From a virus: DNA of 30,748 bases. The stretch spans positions 1 to 30,748 of IMG/VR virus record IMGVR_UViG_3300025640_000040; one strand, given 5' to 3'. Of the stretch, positions 7,439-12,744 are shown piece after piece. How positions within the stretch are numbered: the stretch's first letter is position 1; every line of letters starts with the position of its first letter. Under the pieces are notes generated by a model that worked only from the letters and a program-made list of their open reading frames with translations, did not search any database and had not been told where the DNA came from. A program made the position numbers and the translations under genes.

Positions 7439-8373
7439 TACGCCACCTTTGAGAAGTGATGTTGAACAACAGCCTGTCGGGTGTTCTGTGTTGCAGCTAT
7501 ATTAACTATAGCATCTCGGCGTTGTGCTGTTGCATGAGTAGACCAGTCGGTCATAGCATTATAAAATGCCCAGCGATTAGCACCCAAACGTCTCTTGTAT
7601 TTATGCCAAGCAGCATAGATGTATTCAAGCGATGGGTTAGTTCTTGGCATCTCACCCATGATAGCTTCACCAGATGAAGGCGGTCTAGAGTTAATAATCT
7701 TTTGCGCTGAATCAATCTTCAAAGCTTGGACAATCTCTTGAAAGGCCATGTTATCCGACATGGGTTGAGCACTCCACTCTGACCAGAGTTCACGCTGGTT
7801 CTCGAAAACATCTAGAGCCTTGGTGATAACTCTTGAGCCTACTTCTATGTCTAAGTTACGAGTGTGCTTAGCTCTAAACACTGCAACCTCACCGCCAACA
7901 AAAACTTGTAGATTTGTACAAGCTTGCTGGATAGCTGCTGCACTAATCATAAAGGGCCAAGTCCCGTCAAAGCTTGACACTGCAAGCAGTCCAAGGGATG
8001 CAGTGTCACCGTCTGGAGTATTATAAGTATGAGCAGGTAGCTTATATTGTACAAAGGTTCTAGAGCCATCGTGAGAAGTTCTGATAGTCTCTTGGATGCC
8101 ATCAACGCTAAGCCCTGAACGCTCAATAATATTACGGGTAACATCTATCATTTTCTTAGGGGCCACTGGCTTATAGTTATGACCGTGAACCCCTAGCTCT
8201 GCACCAGTATCAGTGCGGTAAATTACAGACTTAGAGCTAGACAGTTGAGTGCCATCATCGTCAATAAAATAATAAAGGCGCGCAGTTTCTATATCAAAAT
8301 CTGCTGAGCCATAGCCACCCTCTCGGATGGCTTGAAGTGCTGAGTTGTTTGGAAACATTTGCATTATAGTCAT
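7438..8373 (-). CDS. DUF932-family phage/plasmid protein
   Basis: 311 residues. The central block DTASLGLLAVSSFDGTWPFMISAAAIQQACTNLQVF and the preceding VQYKLPAHTY fit the DUF932 (TIGR03299-like) family of phage and plasmid proteins, where a (N/S)S(F/H)DG motif and a (A/V)C(T/N)N motif are conserved. The biochemical role is not known; members are common beside phage early genes, and a nucleic-acid-related role is often assumed. The start overlaps the preceding 85-aa gene as TAATG. Product length is typical for the family (about 250-400 aa). Confidence 0.78.
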   Translation of the reverse strand: MTIMQMFPNNSALQAIREGGYGSADFDIETARLYYFIDDDGTQLSSSKSVIYRTDTGAELGVHGHNYKPVAPKKMIDVTRNIIERSGLSVDGIQETIRTSHDGSRTFVQYKLPAHTYNTPDGDTASLGLLAVSSFDGTWPFMISAAAIQQACTNLQVFVGGEVAVFRAKHTRNLDIEVGSRVITKALDVFENQRELWSEWSAQPMSDNMAFQEIVQALKIDSAQKIINSRPPSSGEAIMGEMPRTNPSLEYIYAAWHKYKRRLGANRWAFYNAMTDWSTHATAQRRDAIVNIAATQNTRQAVVQHHFSKVA

Positions 8374-8630
8374 TACGCTTGTACTCCTTCGATGCCATTA
8401 ATATCTTTGATGTTCTTGAAGCTAATGCTTCGAGACTGTTTGTGCTGTACATAGAAAGCCCACTTGTAGCAATGGAAGATATGAAAACACTCTCCCTTGC
8501 TAACCTCGAAACGATTCTTGCTGGTTCGCTGTCGTACAATAAAAGACTTACCGAAGACCATACCGTTTTTCTTGCCGCTAAATGCCAAAGAGTGTGTAGA
8601 TTTTGCGATTAAGTTGAATAAAGTTTCCAT
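8373..8630 (-). CDS. hypothetical protein, 85 aa
   Basis: Starts METLFNLIAKSTHSLAFSG; basic and rich in Phe, Ser and Lys, with Cys48 and Cys54 (ECFHIFHCYKWAF). No family recognised. It is the first gene after the leftward promoter at 8663-8691, with a leader of only ~25 bases and no strong Shine-Dalgarno sequence (AGG nine bases upstream at best). It ends in a TAATG overlap with DUF932, so the two are probably made together. Confidence 0.65.
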   Translation of the reverse strand: METLFNLIAKSTHSLAFSGKKNGMVFGKSFIVRQRTSKNRFEVSKGECFHIFHCYKWAFYVQHKQSRSISFKNIKDINGIEGVQA

Positions 8631-8662
8631 AGTTTAATGCCTATTGGTTTAGTTGAGTGTGT

Positions 8663-8691
8663 ATTATAACATAAATTTATTTAAAAGTAAA
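8663..8691 (-). promoter_or_regulatory. sigma70-type leftward promoter (middle operon)
   Basis: Read leftward: -35 TTTACT (8686-8691), 17-base spacer, -10 TATAAT (8663-8668). The predicted start near 8656 is ~25 bases upstream of the 85-aa gene. The -35 resembles that of the SSB promoter (TTTACA). It lies back to back with a rightward promoter whose -35 begins 12 bases away. Confidence 0.8.
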
Positions 8692-8703
8692 GCGGTTTTT
8701 TAC

Positions 8704-8732
8704 TTGACTCCGCCGCCGAAGTGTGGTACAAT
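8704..8732 (+). promoter_or_regulatory. rightward promoter facing into the stem-loop at 8734
   Basis: TTGACT (8704-8709), 17-base spacer, TACAAT (8727-8732): five of six matches at each element. A start near 8739 falls at the foot of the stem-loop at 8734-8789, so a transcript would begin with that hairpin and then run antisense to the small leftward genes. No rightward gene follows, so this could drive a short RNA or be a chance match. Confidence 0.5.
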
Positions 8733-8733
8733 A

Positions 8734-8789
8734 ACTTAATGTCTTATAAGTTAGTTCGTAAGAACTTACTAACTTATAAGTCATTAAGT
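8734..8789. repeat. stem-loop family copy 1
   Basis: Inverted repeat with 22-base arms (8734-8755 and 8768-8789; one T-T mismatch at 8742/8781) around a 12-base loop TCGTAAGAACTT. The inner six stem bases (GTTAGT/ACTAAC) and the loop are identical in the copies at 10297 and 10931. In leftward transcripts it lies just past the stop of the gene at 8796-8963 and could stabilise or end that message; there is no U-run. Within the tip, AGTTC and GAACT can also pair around GTAA. Confidence 0.85.
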
Positions 8790-8795
8790 AATTGG

Positions 8796-8963
8796 TTACT
8801 GTTTTTCTTTATCTTTGATTATCATGCTTAGCAACTCAAATTCAATATCATTTAAACGGTCTAGCAAATCTTCGTTAGGTTTAAAGTTTATATTGTTTTT
8901 AAAATACTTTGCATTAATGTTTAATTGATTTAAAATTTCAAAAAACTCTTCAGATTTTTCCAC
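8796..8963 (-). CDS. hypothetical protein, 55 aa, GTG start
   Basis: Translated by hand from the GTG at 8961-8963, which has AGGAG seven bases upstream. The sequence begins MEKSEEFFEILNQLNINAKY and ends IEFELLSMIIKDKEKQ; a small acidic helical protein with no recognised family. It overlaps the previous gene by 14 bases and is the last gene of the leftward micro-gene island, followed by stem-loop copy 1. Confidence 0.65.
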   Translation of the reverse strand: MEKSEEFFEILNQLNINAKYFKNNINFKPNEDLLDRLNDIEFELLSMIIKDKEKQ

Positions 8964-9147
8964 TACTTAACTCCTGTTGAAGTCTATCACCAGTAATCTT
9001 AGTAACAATATAAGGCTCACTGCTCTGCTGTCTTGCAACTTTATGAGCATCTTCTAAACTAAAACTATACACGGGGCATCCAGATAATCCTAGAAAGTCT
9101 ATACGCCATAGAACATTGCCTTCTTTAATTCCATCTGAGTTTTTCAT
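8950..9147 (-). CDS. hypothetical protein, 65 aa
   Basis: Sequence runs MKNSDGIKEGNVLWRIDFLG then CPVYSFSLEDAHKVARQQSSEPYIVTKITGD. The LEDAHKVARQQSSEPYIVTKI part has the helix-then-strand form seen in many small phage proteins that carry a cross-species 'xxxAxxxAxxxxxxYxVxxI' pattern (compare the 43-aa protein at 10994-11125). Function unknown. It overlaps both neighbours by short stretches, typical of this operon. Confidence 0.65.
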   Translation of the reverse strand: MKNSDGIKEGNVLWRIDFLGLSGCPVYSFSLEDAHKVARQQSSEPYIVTKITGDRLQQELSSGKI

Positions 9148-9313
9148 GGTGCTCTGCCTCGTTTAAATAACCTTTAAGTACATAGTCAGGAAGTCTTTCA
9201 ATCATTTCATATATTGCTTGGCCTTCACCGTCTCTTACATCTCTATAGAGTTGATGCATTACCTCGATTAATAGCTCTTCCTTTTCTTCTAAATCTTTAG
9301 TTGTTGGCTGCAT
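9125..9313 (-). CDS. hypothetical protein, 62 aa
   Basis: Acidic helical protein (MQPTTKDLEEKEELLIEVMH...YEMIERLPDYVLKGYLNE). GGAGG lies six bases before the ATG, a strong site. The IYEMIERLPDYVLKGYLNE block looks like a compact helical unit; I recognise no family. It overlaps the gene before by 17 bases and the gene after by 23. Confidence 0.68.
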   Translation of the reverse strand: MQPTTKDLEEKEELLIEVMHQLYRDVRDGEGQAIYEMIERLPDYVLKGYLNEAEHHEKLRWN

Positions 9314-9524
9314 ATCTAGCCTCCTGTTTAACTTTATCTATGTAATCTTCAAAGGCTTTGCGGTGTATCTTCTTGTACTTAGAGCCGCCTTTCTTGATAA
9401 CATCTTGCATATAGTGATATGTTTGAAGACCTTCCATAGCTTTATTGAGGTCTGGCTCTAGCATAAAGCTAAACATATGTGACTGACAGGTCGCAATAAA
9501 CTCTTCTTCTGTGGGTAAATCCAT
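9297..9524 (-). CDS. hypothetical protein, 75 aa
   Basis: Begins MDLPTEEEFIATCQSHMFSF and ends with a basic helix (KKIHRKAFEDYIDKVKQEARYAANN). No recognised family. GGAGG lies six bases upstream of the ATG, and the ATG overlaps the previous stop as TAATG, so it is very likely translated. A small early protein of the leftward island. Confidence 0.7.
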   Translation of the reverse strand: MDLPTEEEFIATCQSHMFSFMLEPDLNKAMEGLQTYHYMQDVIKKGGSKYKKIHRKAFEDYIDKVKQEARYAANN

Positions 9525-9664
9525 TAGTAACCTCCAGTAAATCCAATTATATAAACTCTACGGGCTTGGTCGCCTGAGCTGTTAGCCTCAAATGTTAAGC
9601 CTTCTCGAACAGCAAAAGCTATCATGGCGTAGAACTCTTCGATATCAAACGTCTTAAATTCCAT
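9524..9664 (-). CDS. hypothetical protein, 46 aa
   Basis: Found by hand between two longer genes. It begins MEFKTFDIEEFYAMIAFAVR and ends YIIGFTGGY. GGAG is seven bases ahead of the ATG at 9662-9664; the stop shares bases with the next start (TAATG). The start lies two bases after the preceding stop. The helix-strand-rich composition (EEFYAMIAFAVREGLTFEA) suggests a folded small domain. Function unknown. Confidence 0.7.
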   Translation of the reverse strand: MEFKTFDIEEFYAMIAFAVREGLTFEANSSGDQARRVYIIGFTGGY

Positions 9665-9666
9665 AG

Positions 9667-10281
9667 TTATTCTCCAGTCAGGTAAGTATAGTGTACTTCA
9701 GATACATGGTTGCCATCTTGCCACCGCTTAGACTTAGTAGCTACAAAGTCACACCAAGAGTTCCAAAGATTCTCACAGCCATAGTCAGCACATAATTCTA
9801 TGTACTTATCTATCTTAGCATTGTTAGCATCAATGCCCTTCTGGGTCTTGGGATTCTTAGCTAGTGCTAAGTCTTTAGTGTCCAGTCCATACATTCTAAT
9901 ATTATGAGTATCCATACAGCCAACCAATCCAGCAACCAACTGACAGCAGAAGCCAGCTTTAGCTAAGCCCAAGCCATCAACTCTCAGGAATATATTCATA
10001 AGCGATATAGATTTCATAAAGTCTGTTTGCTTGCTGTTAATAACAGCCATCACCTGAGCATATACTTTGTGCTGATTAGATTTAAGATAGCTATATGTTT
10101 TCCCTTTGTTGCCCCACAAGAATCGGGACTCAGATTTATTTAATCTTACATCGGATAGTTGGTCACCAACACCGAGCCAGTTTTGTTGAATGCTTAGCAC
10201 TACCATTAGAACTGTATCTGACATATTAGTAGCACTACGTTGTGAGTATTCCTGAACCGCTTTGCAGTGAGTGTTGAACAT
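9667..10281 (-). CDS. HhH-GPD-like protein, hypothetical
   Basis: 204 residues from the ATG at 10279-10281 (GGAG six bases upstream; the longer TTG-started version lacks a spaced site). Residues ~98-131 (FLRVDGLGLAKAGFCCQLV then VGCMDTHNIRMYG) look like the helix-hairpin-helix plus catalytic-Asp segment of HhH-GPD DNA glycosylases (endonuclease III has LPGVGRKTA...VDTHIFRV). Asp124 would be the catalytic Asp; the lysine is shifted by one (Lys108), so a bifunctional lyase mechanism is doubtful. No iron-sulfur cysteine loop is obvious. It could be a base-modification or repair protein, or a DNA-binding protein that lost catalysis. It is the largest gene of the island and follows stem-loop copy 2. 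Confidence 0.6.
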   Translation of the reverse strand: MFNTHCKAVQEYSQRSATNMSDTVLMVVLSIQQNWLGVGDQLSDVRLNKSESRFLWGNKGKTYSYLKSNQHKVYAQVMAVINSKQTDFMKSISLMNIFLRVDGLGLAKAGFCCQLVAGLVGCMDTHNIRMYGLDTKDLALAKNPKTQKGIDANNAKIDKYIELCADYGCENLWNSWCDFVATKSKRWQDGNHVSEVHYTYLTGE

Positions 10282-10296
10282 CGGCATCTCCAATTG

Positions 10297-10342
10297 TGTA
10301 CTTATTAGTTAGTTCGTAAGAACTTACTAACTAATAAGTACA
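10297..10342. repeat. stem-loop family copy 2
   Basis: Perfect 17-base arms (10297-10313 and 10326-10342) around the same 12-base loop as copies 1 and 3. For leftward mRNA it sits between the stop of the 43-aa gene (10350) and the ribosome binding site of the HhH-like gene (GGAG at 10288-10291). The outer arm differs from copies 1 and 3 but stays paired. No U-run follows, so it is not a classic terminator. Confidence 0.88.
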
Positions 10343-10349
10343 TTTAATA

Positions 10350-10481
10350 TTAATCTTCTTGAGTTATATAGCGGTCATTCCAGTCTTCGATGGCATTAAA
10401 GACTTCACCGCTAGTTACATAACCGCCATCTAATAGTCTTTCGACTAAATAATGTACAAATTCATTGCTAACTTCTACCAT
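10350..10481 (-). CDS. hypothetical protein, 43 aa
   Basis: Translated by hand: MVEVSNEFVHYLVERLLDGG, then YVTSGEVFNAIEDWNDRYITQED. Acidic and helical; no family recognised. The start lies one base after the preceding stop, with AGAGGTGG four bases ahead of the ATG. Stem-loop copy 2 lies eight bases past its stop. Confidence 0.66.
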   Translation of the reverse strand: MVEVSNEFVHYLVERLLDGGYVTSGEVFNAIEDWNDRYITQED

Positions 10482-10482
10482 T

Positions 10483-10743
10483 TTACCACCTCTTACCCGC
10501 TGGGTTCTGATTAATTTTATCTTTCCAGATGCTTAAAGCTTCTGAGAGCGTAAGGTCATAGTGACCCCAGAATATATCTACTCCCTCTTCAGTGTTGCCC
10601 CAGCTATGGAACATATATTCAGCATCAGGTTTAAAGGCATCTATATGTTTGCTCTTATAGCTAATACAGATTCCAAGTATACCACAAGTGCTAACTAATT
10701 CGGCATCTAAACGTGACCGTAAAGTCTTTTGTAGTTCTATCAT
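10483..10743 (-). CDS. hypothetical protein, 86 aa
   Basis: I prefer the ATG at 10741-10743 (MIELQKTLRSRL...), one base after the previous stop and nine bases after GGGG; a longer frame starting at 10770 would overlap the upstream gene. The middle (YMFHSWGNTEEGVDIFWGHYDLTLSEALSIWKDKI) alternates strands and a helix. No family recognised. Part of the leftward micro-gene operon. Confidence 0.68.
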   Translation of the reverse strand: MIELQKTLRSRLDAELVSTCGILGICISYKSKHIDAFKPDAEYMFHSWGNTEEGVDIFWGHYDLTLSEALSIWKDKINQNPAGKRW

Positions 10744-10744
10744 A

Positions 10745-10912
10745 TTATTTAACCCCTGATTCTTTTGCATCTTCGACTATCTTACAAGCCAGATTCCAAG
10801 CCATCATAGCGGCCAGCCAAGCTACAGATTTCTCACTGCCTGAAAAGCTTTCAAGTCTATCTTCTAAGTCTTTCATGCTAGTCGGAGTGTAAAACAATTC
10901 AACTTTTTTCAT
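10745..10912 (-). CDS. hypothetical protein, 55 aa
   Basis: Translated by hand: MKKVELFYTPTSMKDLEDRL followed by a small-residue and Trp-rich helix (SVAWLAAMMAWNLACKIVEDAK). The helix could be amphipathic or membrane-seeking, but it contains charged ends and is short. A GAGG-type site lies upstream (GAGGCGAACCGTTATG, nine bases). It is the first gene after stem-loop copy 3. Function unknown. Confidence 0.64.
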   Translation of the reverse strand: MKKVELFYTPTSMKDLEDRLESFSGSEKSVAWLAAMMAWNLACKIVEDAKESGVK

Positions 10913-10930
10913 AACGGTTCGCCTCTTTTG

Positions 10931-10976
10931 TGTCTTTATTAGTTAGTTCGTAAGAACTTACTAACTAATAAAGACA
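10931..10976. repeat. stem-loop family copy 3
   Basis: Perfect 17-base arms (10931-10947 and 10960-10976) around the shared loop TCGTAAGAACTT. It lies between the stop of the gene at 10994 and the ribosome binding site of the gene at 10745-10912. Compared with copy 2, two outer pairs are swapped (C-G to T-A, A-T to C-G) with pairing kept. Confidence 0.88.
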
Positions 10977-10993
10977 TTTTAAAATAATAATTA

Positions 10994-11125
10994 CTATGCT
11001 TTTTCAATGTAGACATCTTGATAGCCTTCAGCTATATAGAAGGCCGCTAACTTTTCCGCTTCACCTTTGGTGATATAGTATTGATTTGCTTCAACACCAC
11101 CAACCCAAACTGTATATCTATTCAT
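10994..11125 (-). CDS. hypothetical protein, 43 aa
   Basis: Translated by hand: MNRYTVWVGGVEANQYYITK, then GEAEKLAAFYIAEGYQDVYIEKA. A strand-hairpin-helix-strand pattern (YTVWVGG...TKGEAEKLAAFYIAEGYQDVYIE) typical of very small soluble phage proteins. AGGAG is eight bases upstream; the ATG overlaps the stop of the 28-aa gene as ATGA. Function unknown. Confidence 0.66.
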   Translation of the reverse strand: MNRYTVWVGGVEANQYYITKGEAEKLAAFYIAEGYQDVYIEKA

Positions 11126-11208
11126 CGGTCTATCTCCTTTCCAATTATATAGATTATAAAGCCAGACAATGATAACACTATTATAAACGCTACGTCAATT
11201 ATAACCAT
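11122..11208 (-). CDS. micro membrane protein, 28 aa
   Basis: Translated by hand: MVIIDVAFIIVLSLSGFIIY then IIGKEIDR. It is almost entirely one transmembrane helix with a charged tail. GGAGG lies six bases upstream, and its stop overlaps the next start (ATGA); the next gene's Shine-Dalgarno sequence lies inside its last codons. This coupling is the main support for such a short gene. Function unknown. Confidence 0.55.
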   Translation of the reverse strand: MVIIDVAFIIVLSLSGFIIYIIGKEIDR

Positions 11209-11209
11209 C

Positions 11210-11374
11210 TTATACCTCCACTTCAATGAAAGAATCTAAGTCAGTCGGCTCTGCCGGAACAACTTCTACTAAACTATATTCTGCATTTCTTAAATGCATA
11301 GCAGTTTCAGTAGCATCTTCTAAGTCTTGGCAGACCATTACATTACCATCGAATATAACTTTATACATAAGCAT
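11210..11374 (-). CDS. hypothetical protein, 52-54 aa
   Basis: Translated by hand: MLMYKVIFDGNVMVCQDLED, then ATETAMHLRNAEYSLVEVV and an acidic end. Two ATGs (11374 and 11368) are possible: AAAAGG lies four bases from the first and ten from the second. The strand-turn-helix-strand pattern resembles the 43-aa protein at 10994. The gene follows the degenerate stem-loop at 11395-11440 and precedes the 28-aa membrane protein by one base. Function unknown. Confidence 0.63.
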   Translation of the reverse strand: MLMYKVIFDGNVMVCQDLEDATETAMHLRNAEYSLVEVVPAEPTDLDSFIEVEV

Positions 11375-11394
11375 TCAGCCTTTTCGTTTTGGAG

Positions 11395-11440
11395 TTAATT
11401 TAATAGAGCCTACTACTTCGTAATAGGCTATATAAATTAA
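11395..11440. repeat. degenerate fourth stem-loop
   Basis: Arms TTAATTTA (11395-11402) and TAAATTAA (11433-11440) enclose an internal loop and a second stem GCCTA/TAGGC (11408-11412, 11424-11428) with tip CTACTTCGTAA. TTCGTAA is shared with the tip of the other three copies. It occupies the same kind of site, between a stop codon and the next gene's ribosome binding site. Confidence 0.65.
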
Positions 11441-11620
11441 CTAAACTTCGTAGCATTTAACAACAGTACTCCAGTCTATACTATGTAAAACTTCTTCGCA
11501 ATGATATAGATGTTTATGTACTACTATTGTACCATCATCCCACTCTATACAAACTTTATCGCGGAAGGATACATTTGGAAACTTTCTTGCCCATATATAG
11601 CTATCATCAAAGTCTTGCAT
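11441..11620 (-). CDS. hypothetical protein, 59 aa
   Basis: Translated by hand: MQDFDDSYIWARKFPNVSFR, then DKVCIEWDDGTIVVHKHLYH and CEEVLHSIDWSTVVKCYEV. A beta-rich start (VCIEWDDGTIVVHK) and three cysteines with several histidines (CIEW...HKHLYHCEE...KCYEV) could make a small metal site, but spacing does not match a known zinc finger. GAGG lies nine bases upstream. Function unknown. Confidence 0.63.
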   Translation of the reverse strand: MQDFDDSYIWARKFPNVSFRDKVCIEWDDGTIVVHKHLYHCEEVLHSIDWSTVVKCYEV

Positions 11621-11675
11621 AAATATATACCTCGAAAATTAATAGAATTTAACTGGCCGTCCGTGGCCGATAGAA
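11621..11675. other. short gap with weak GGCC hairpin
   Basis: A 55-base gap between two leftward genes. It holds the Shine-Dalgarno sequence of the 59-aa gene and a small inverted repeat GGCC-GTCCGT-GGCC near 11654-11667. The stem is only four pairs and no U-run follows, so I do not call a terminator. Confidence 0.4.
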
Positions 11676-12113
11676 TTACTTGACAGACAGAATCTCAAGG
11701 ATTTTACCCATCATCGCTTCTAGCGAATCAACACGATTGGTCAGTGTTGGTTCCTTGGAAGTCGTAGACTTCTTTGGAGCCTTGGAAGCCTTTGGCTTCG
11801 CTGAAGCTTTAGCTTTAACTTTCTTGGAAGCCTTTGGCTTCGCCTTAGCCTTAGATTTCTTGGTAGAAATCATGTGGAGGAACTGCTCTGGAACACAATC
11901 CCATTCAAACCATTCTGAAACATCAGAATGGGTCATAAAGCTATCGGAGTCTTTGTAGTGCTTGTTAAGCACTGCATTGAAAACCTTGGTCAATCCATAT
12001 CTCTCCGATGGAGAGGTTGCTTGGATATTCGCAAAGTGGGAAGCTACGGCAAACACTTGTCGAGCAGTAGCAATTTGGTTGGCATCGATTGAGTTGAAGT
12101 TTGATTTGGCCAT
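11676..12113 (-). CDS. histone-H1-like Lys/Ala/Pro-tailed protein, first gene of leftward operon
   Basis: 145 residues in three parts: a helical N-terminal domain (residues 1-80, with THSDVSEWFEWDCVPEQFLH), a strongly basic low-complexity linker (85-118) built of repeated KAKPKASKKVKAKASAKPK units, and a C-terminal amphipathic helix (TNRVDSLEAMMGKILEILSVK) that looks like a short coiled coil. The basic part resembles histone H1 and AlgP-type tails that neutralise DNA charge; binding to DNA is inferred. It is the first gene of the leftward operon after a ~640-base leader. Its Shine-Dalgarno sequence AAGGA (eight bases upstream of the ATG) lies inside a 32-pair hairpin, so translation may be controlled. 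It could coat host or phage DNA or act as a transcription regulator. Confidence 0.75.
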   Translation of the reverse strand: MAKSNFNSIDANQIATARQVFAVASHFANIQATSPSERYGLTKVFNAVLNKHYKDSDSFMTHSDVSEWFEWDCVPEQFLHMISTKKSKAKAKPKASKKVKAKASAKPKASKAPKKSTTSKEPTLTNRVDSLEAMMGKILEILSVK

Positions 12114-12116
12114 TAT

Positions 12117-12186
12117 AGTATTCCTTATTTATTAAGTTAAAAAGTTCATTCTGAACTTCTTTTTAACTTAATAAATAAGGAATACT
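12117..12186 (-). promoter_or_regulatory. 32-pair hairpin covering the RBS of the first leftward gene
   Basis: Outer arms of 25 bases (12117-12141 and 12162-12186), a three-base bulge (12159-12161), an inner 7-pair stem AAGTTCA/TGAACTT (12142-12148, 12152-12158) and a TTC loop. In the leftward transcript it ends three bases before the ATG at 12113 and contains its AAGGA ribosome binding site in the stem. It is the longest hairpin seen in the window. Confidence 0.85.
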
Positions 12187-12188
12187 TT

Positions 12189-12229
12189 TTAGTATCTCCA
12201 TAACCTTTTATAGGTTATGGAGATACTAA
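12189..12229. repeat. 18-pair perfect hairpin in leader
   Basis: Perfect 18-base arms (12189-12206 and 12212-12229) around TTTAT. Two bases separate it from the hairpin at 12117-12186, so the leftward leader ends in two stacked long hairpins. No U-run follows in the leftward direction (AAAAAG instead), which argues against a terminator. Confidence 0.85.
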
Positions 12230-12239
12230 GCCGACCTTT

Positions 12240-12533
12240 AAGACTTTTAAAGTCTTCATCGGGCGGCATTCCCTATCGGGAATTTCCTGTAGGCGATAAA
12301 ATCTTTGGAGACTTTAAAAGTCTCAAGGGAGGTTGATTAGTCGTAGACTAAAAAGATGCTAAGTGCTTGAAATTCTTGGAAGTCTCTGGAGTAAATCTAT
12401 AGATTTAAAAACACTTGAAAGTCTCCCTAGTTTTGTAAACTAGAAAGCTAGTCACCAACTCTAAGACTTTTAAAGTCTTCAAAGGGGTGTGGGCGTTAAG
12501 ATTCTATAGAATCTCTGGAGATTTTAAAGTCTC
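12240..12533. repeat. array of short palindromes in leftward leader
   Basis: In ~290 bases: AAGACTTT-T-AAAGTCTT (12240-12256), ATTCCC-TATC-GGGAAT (12268-12283), GAGACTTT-A-AAAGTCTC (12308-12324), TTAGTC-GTA-GACTAA (12337-12351), TAAATCTATAGATTTA (12392-12407), CTAGTTT-TGT-AAACTAG (12427-12443), a second exact AAGACTTT-T-AAAGTCTT (12463-12479), AGATTCTATAGAATCT (12499-12514) and GAGATTTTAAAGTCTC (12518-12533, one wobble). TCTTTGGAGACTTTA is also repeated directly (12302-12316 and 12532-12546). Different sequences with the same form suggest structure matters more than one binding site. Confidence 0.85.
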
Positions 12534-12715
12534 TTTGGAGACTTTAGAGGGTGGGCAAGCTGCCATGGGGGGGTACTGGGATATATATACAATCGTATAC
12601 ATTTTATGGAGATATGCCATGTAAACCAGATAGTGCCGCAGCTTTAAAGGCTTTAAAGGGAAGGGGCAAGGCTTGGGAAGTCGGGCGGCTTCCAAGGGCT
12701 TTAAAGGGAGCGATA

Positions 12716-12744
12716 GGGGTGCAGTATACATATGCTATAACCCC
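12716..12744. repeat. GGGGT/ACCCC hairpin near leftward transcript start
   Basis: GGGGT (12716-12720) pairs with ACCCC (12740-12744), and inside it GCA can pair with TGC around GTATACATA. It would lie about ten bases from the predicted 5' end of the leftward transcript, where a terminal stem can protect RNA. Function not shown. Confidence 0.55.

Noticed and set aside
10261-10310. Rightward promoter before stem-loop copy 2 (TTGAAC...TGTACT)
   Set aside because: The -10 match is poor and no rightward gene or RNA is expected; unlike the site before copy 1.
8734-10976. Intergenic hairpins as intrinsic terminators
   Set aside because: No U-run follows in either direction at copies 2 and 3, and downstream genes have no promoters of their own there.
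12240-12540. CRISPR array
   Set aside because: Palindromes are of different sequence and there are no repeated units with equal spacers.
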